From the NCBI RefSeq assembly GCF_003073045.1, contig NC_037602.1:15193731-15257730 (forward strand): a stretch of 64,000 nucleotides of DNA. The letters run 5' to 3'. The notes beneath the pieces are model-generated. The model was given only the letters and a program-made list of their open reading frames with translations. It was not told where the DNA came from and made no database searches. Each line of letters opens with the position of its first letter. The first letter of the stretch is position 1. This DNA comes from Pomacea canaliculata. Lineage: Eukaryota > Mollusca > Gastropoda > Architaenioglossa > Ampullariidae. The translations under genes and the position numbers were made by a program. This document shows, piece by piece, positions 60,201 to 64,000 of the stretch.

Positions 60201-61010
60201 ATTGTCTTGTTATACTCACTTGCTTACCAAGTCTACCTTTTATTTCTTTTTTTTTTTTTAAGTTTGTTGTATCCTGGCTGGCTTGATCTCCTTGATGATG
60301 ACTCTTTTTAATTAAATAACCCAACATTGTGACTTTTAAGTCAGATAGCATGCATCACCATTTACTTTTTGGCATTCAGTTGATTTTAATGACTTTGTTA
60401 TGATGTTGAACTAATTAAAAATTTTAATTTCAAACATAGCAGTCAAAGCATGCACAGTCATCATGTTGATTCATCCACGTCATGTTGGTAACTGACTAAT
60501 TAAAGGTTTACATGCTTTTCTGTTAGCGTTTTCTTCATTGCACAGTATATGGCATAGCTGCTAGCCTTCTGAACTGGATCTTTAGAACATGATACCTCTC
60601 TGGATTCTATTGAACTGGAGAAGTTTATATTGTTTCAGAGGAAAAATGAACTCCACAGGCTTTGGATGGGTTTTTTTTTTCCATCGCAGTTTGACTTCAA
60701 AAAGGAACATTTTCAGTTTTTAAACATTATGTTATTTCACATTCTGTTGAAATGCCTGCAAACCATGAAGTATATTGACGTCCATGTTTAAGAATTTAAA
60801 CTGTAGGCAATAATTAGTTACATATGAAATTACAGGCAGTTAGTGACTTGTATGCTTTTTATTTCAGTTTATCTAGATGGGACCAAGAGTCCAGATGACA
60901 TAGTGTCACAGATAGCAGAAGATATCAGATGGTTCACAGACTCAGGGTGCCCACTGGTCGATCCCATTTCTGTCCCTTGCCTTTTATCAGGGCTGGATGT
61001 CTCACACTAG
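57226..61010 (+). CDS. NMRK1: Nicotinamide riboside kinase (NMRK1/2 type)
   Basis: Complete, seven exons: 57226-57296, 57766-57856, 58065-58125, 58338-58467, 58857-58928, 59098-59201, 60868-61010; all joins in phase, 223 aa (human NMRK1 199). It phosphorylates nicotinamide riboside to NMN in the NAD+ salvage pathway, in the cytosol. Seen: Walker A 'GVTNGGKST' (24-32; human GVTNSGKTT), 'IMSQDAYF' with the Asp equivalent to human D36, 'LLIIEGFLIFN', 'PPDEPGYFEEVVWPMYLK' and 'VYLDGTKSPDDIV', all in family order. The position matching human D56 (QYD) appears as Glu in 'HENWESLDAIEMD'. The C-terminus extends about 30 residues past the family core and ends 'LLSGLDVSH'. The last intron is 1.67 kb, the others short. 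Confidence 0.95.
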
Positions 61011-61108
61011 CAACTAGCACATCAAGCATTTTTGTACAACTTTTTACTCACCATGCTATTGTTTAGCTTCGTTTGATGTGACAAGCAGCTGGTTTTTCTC
61101 ATATTCTC

Positions 61109-61114
61109 AATAAA
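61109..61114 (+). terminator. Poly(A) signal, NMRK gene
   Basis: AATAAA 99 nt after the stop codon. Confidence 0.65.
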
Positions 61115-61844
61115 GCTGATGCAAGAGCTGGAAAGAGCTTTTAATGTTGAAACTTGCTACCAACATTTGGTAAATAAACAACATTCATATTTTTGTTTTG
61201 CTTGTCTGGCATGCTTTATCAGTTATGTTTTCTTTACTTTTTTATGCACAAGAATCTCAATCTGGCAAATGTTTATACACACACACATTTGTTCATATTC
61301 AAATAGGTGACCCATTTTTATCAAGCCTGATACCAAAACCCTGTAAAAACTCATTAATATTGATTCCATCGTTGAGATGAAATTGAGAGAATTAGGTTTT
61401 TTTTTAACCATTTTGTAAAACAATTTTCTTACTTTTCAACAGCTGATTACTTTAGCACTTACAACACTACTGACACATGCACTATTTGAACATTTACTTG
61501 CCTTCCGTAAGGATTAAACCACACAAAATATGTTTTTTGTCTGGGCTTTTTTCAAACAAAAGTTCAAACAGACACTACACTCATATACATATGAAAACTT
61601 ATGGTGCAGACAAATATATATCCATTATTTATATCATGAATGTTTACACACACACAAAATTGATGCCTCAGAATCTTTGAATCAACGTTGTCCACAGTAA
61701 TGCCACTACTAATACAAGTAAAAATACTGATGGAGTTCACAGCAGATTAATATAATCAAATTTTGACCATTAAAATTTAGCACTTTACATTTATTACTGA
61801 AGATAATAAAAGTCACTTAATTTTTTTCCTTTTCTGCAGTTTTG

Positions 61845-61850
61845 TTTATT
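61845..61850 (-). terminator. Candidate poly(A) signal, ANKLE1-like gene
   Basis: AATAAA on the minus strand about 135 nt after the stop. Other AATAAA sites on this strand lie at 61905-61900 and 61967-61962. The two convergent transcripts would end roughly 0.7 kb apart. Confidence 0.4.
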
Positions 61851-61984
61851 CATTGTTTACCGAATTGCCATATCTGCTCATAAATTAGATGTTGCCAGTT
61901 TTATTTATATTCATCTCAGCTTTTCCCTGTTGCTGAGACTTTCTCAGTTGTGTAAGCTCTGTTTATTGTGTGTTTTTGCTGCAT

Positions 61985-63524
61985 TCATGTTAGATCTTTT
62001 AGATGATTTGCAGATAAATTGTAGTCTCCAGTCCCAAGTTTCTGTGGTCCAATGGCTTTCTTCATCTTCTGCTTCATGTCATTACAACTAATTTCTTTCT
62101 CACCCTCAAGCAAGAACATTTTATAAGCTTTGTATAAAAGGTAAGCACCCATTTCACACTTCTGTTCACGAGTCTTCGTTTCCATGATAGAGTAGCTTCC
62201 TTGTATTTGATTGGTCAGTTGTTGCAGACCTATAGAAATCATGGATTAGTAGAAATACTGTTAACTACATCAAATCATCTTAAATTTTATTTCAGAAGAA
62301 TTTTGAAATAGATAAGCAGGTTCACAAAGATCTATTGTTAAGGTAATTACCTGTCAAGTCATACAGCTTTGTGGAGTTTTGTTCTTAATTTTCTCCTCCA
62401 TATATGTGTTGTCCAGTGGTGGAACTGTGAAGTGTTTGTGACAATGCAGTGATGATTTGCTGCCCTTGCTTCACATTCACATCTTGGGCATACTATTTTG
62501 TTCTCAGCACATGTTTATGGGGCTGGCTTCTTAGCCATGATGTAGTTGCTGGCTTATTAAACACCAATTCCCTCCCCTCTCTTCACCAAATGTAACCAGT
62601 ACAGTAAACATAAATATTGAAAATGTAAACATTATAAGAAAGCCATACCAATCGCATTTATCATGCATGCTTCTCGAGCACAGGCTTCATCATGAATGAG
62701 ATTCTGGAAACAATACAGCATAATTATTCCTCTGTCAGAGGCCCACACATCTTGAATGCGTTGAATTTTCTTGCTGACCTGCAAACGTATGCAAAACATT
62801 CTAAGTATTCCGACATTACAACTAAGCATTAAAATGATCCTAAAATTTAATATTGCAGTAGCATTTGACACATTTAATGAACTATATTGGTGTCACAATA
62901 GAAATGTTTCCACGAACAAGAAAAGAGGAGGTAAGAAAATGGTATTACAATGAACAAATTAAGTGATCACGAACAATGCTCCATCAGTCCATAAACATTT
63001 ATCAATGCAGTAAATTATTTAACTGATTTTGGCTTTGATGGTTCATTACTTCTTGTTCTGGTGTGTCTTGCTGTGATAGTGCGTCACGCAGGTGATTAAA
63101 CGGACGAGACTGTTGCCCTTTCCCAACGTAGAATATGGCCAGCAGAAATGTTTTAAAACCTTCTAGGTCACCTGCGCGAAAAAGAAAAAAAACCAAAGTT
63201 TTACCTGGGACGCCATGTAATTATGTACTTCTAATATCTCTCGAAATCCTCTGGCTTTGTTACATATTCAACTATTTCCTACTGTTTGATCAGCTGGTCC
63301 ATACATACTGAGTAACTCGGTTCGTGAAGGCAGGTTCTGGGTGATCCTGGGATCAAGCAGCAAATAGCAGAAGCACGACTTGCTCTTGAACTTCGGACTT
63401 TGAAGCTCGTCTGTGGTAGAGAGACTCTCAAATTGTGTCTTCATCAACAGCTCTTCAGCCTCAAGCACAGTTAAGTCTAGAGACCCTGACAGCAATCTGT
63501 TCAACTCTGTGGAGTAGCCTGCAC
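61985..63524 (-). CDS. ANKLE1: ANKLE1/LEM-3-type GIY-YIG endonuclease, C-terminal part
   Basis: Minus-strand partial gene, last four exons: 63524-63309, 63171-63050, 62778-62649, 62229-61985 (TGA). All joins in phase. These exons cover the whole GIY-YIG nuclease: 'CYLLLDPRITQNLPSRTELL', then 'AIFYVGKGQQSRPFNHLRDA', 'VWASDRGIIMLYCFQNLIHD', 'ACAREACMINAIGLQQLTNQ' and 'GAYLLYKAYKMFLLEGEKEI'. Human ANKLE1 has the same blocks (YLLLDPRVTQNLP, AIFYIGKGKRSRP, REACMLEALGLQTLTNQ). The tyrosines, SRP arginine, EAC glutamate and TNQ asparagine are all present, so it looks catalytically whole. Family knowledge: ANKLE1 and C. elegans LEM-3 cut branched DNA, and LEM-3 resolves chromatin bridges at the midbody. 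Ankyrin and LEM domains would lie beyond the right edge. Donor A|gtatgt at 63308 was chosen over later sites for phase and alignment. Confidence 0.93.
62404..62580 (+). repeat. tRNA-derived SINE, copy 3 (ANKLE1 intron)
   Basis: Diverged copy in the opposite orientation to its host gene: 'gtccagtggtggaactgtg' head, 'tttatggggctggcttct' body and 'taaacaccaattccctccc' end, the last nearly identical to copies 1 and 2. Confidence 0.7.
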
Positions 63525-64000
63525 CTGGAATAACCAAGCACTAACAGATCTCTTCTGTCATGTATCTTGAGGTGGTGCTTAATGACATTTATCTGGCCTT
63601 GCCAGTGATAACATGATGCAGCTGCTGTCTTGGGGTTTTTTTTGGTGTATGCGTTTGTTGCTTTTTTTAACACCTATTTCTTCTGCTTCAATTTACTGAT
63701 TTTTTGTCAGAGGAGTGGATAATGAACCTATATATTTATGTTATTATCATTTGTTGTTTTACATAAATAAAATATTATTATATGGCTTTTTACTATTGAC
63801 AAGATCAGGAAGTGTTCAATTTCTACAAGGATATTTAAAAAAAATAGTATATGAAGTCAATATCATGCTCCAGTAACTAAAGCTATCAGTATGGGTGACT
63901 TTAGAGCAGTTCTCAATATCCTCAGCATCCACGGGTAAATAGATTGGCAAGTTAATAAATTTACCTGTATTTTCTACTGCACTTTACACGTTTATGTCCA
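63525..64000 (-). other. Intron of the ANKLE1-like gene, running off the window
   Basis: Upstream of the acceptor (attccag) at 63525 I see no further exon in phase with the GIY-YIG exon. Sequence is AT-rich. Confidence 0.5.

Noticed and set aside
1-64000. CRISPR arrays, operons, bacterial promoters, rRNA or intact tRNA genes
   Set aside because: The sequence is clearly animal nuclear DNA. The only tRNA-like sequence seen is the degraded head of the SINEs.

Overview
The window is animal nuclear DNA: spliced genes with GT-AG introns, AT-rich intergenic sequence, many microsatellites and tRNA-derived SINE copies. Gene content (a calmodulin-binding kinesin-14 as in sea urchin kinesin-C, rolling-stone, ANKLE1/LEM-3, NMRK, CCDC124) and the style of the SINEs suggest a lophotrochozoan, most likely a gastropod mollusc. 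The species cannot be fixed from sequence alone.

The left half (1-31.7 kb) is gene-poor. A minus-strand arrestin-domain (ARRDC-type) gene has its first two coding exons at 9243-9123 and 3050-2916 and runs off the left edge; its 5' end lies in a CpG-rich promoter (about 9.13-10.16 kb). A plus-strand gene of unknown function (15869-23164) can be built from four phase-compatible exons, one of only 49 nt. A four-exon plus-strand rolling-stone-like membrane protein follows (25138-27004). A possible terminal exon of a minus-strand gene sits at 28302-28439.

The right half is gene-dense. A 38-coding-exon plus-strand gene (32295-51578) encodes a 1,588-residue C-terminal-motor kinesin-14 of the KCBP/kinesin-C type; all 37 exon joins are in phase. 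Tail-to-tail with it is minus-strand CCDC124 (55270-53914), a ribosome-associated factor with a GC-AG intron. Head-to-head with CCDC124 are a small intronless ORF (56723-57013) and a complete seven-exon nicotinamide riboside kinase (57226-61010). Tail-to-tail with the kinase is the 3' part of a minus-strand ANKLE1/LEM-3 GIY-YIG nuclease (63524-61985), which continues off the right edge.

The genes are neighbours rather than a pathway. The observation I rate highest is a pair of WxxxF-x4-GRxP motifs in the kinesin stalk that resemble the Sld2/RECQL4/FAM13 motif; each is cut by an intron at the same residue and phase, which points to an internal exon duplication. All models come from reading frames and splice signals by eye; no alignment or transcript data were used.
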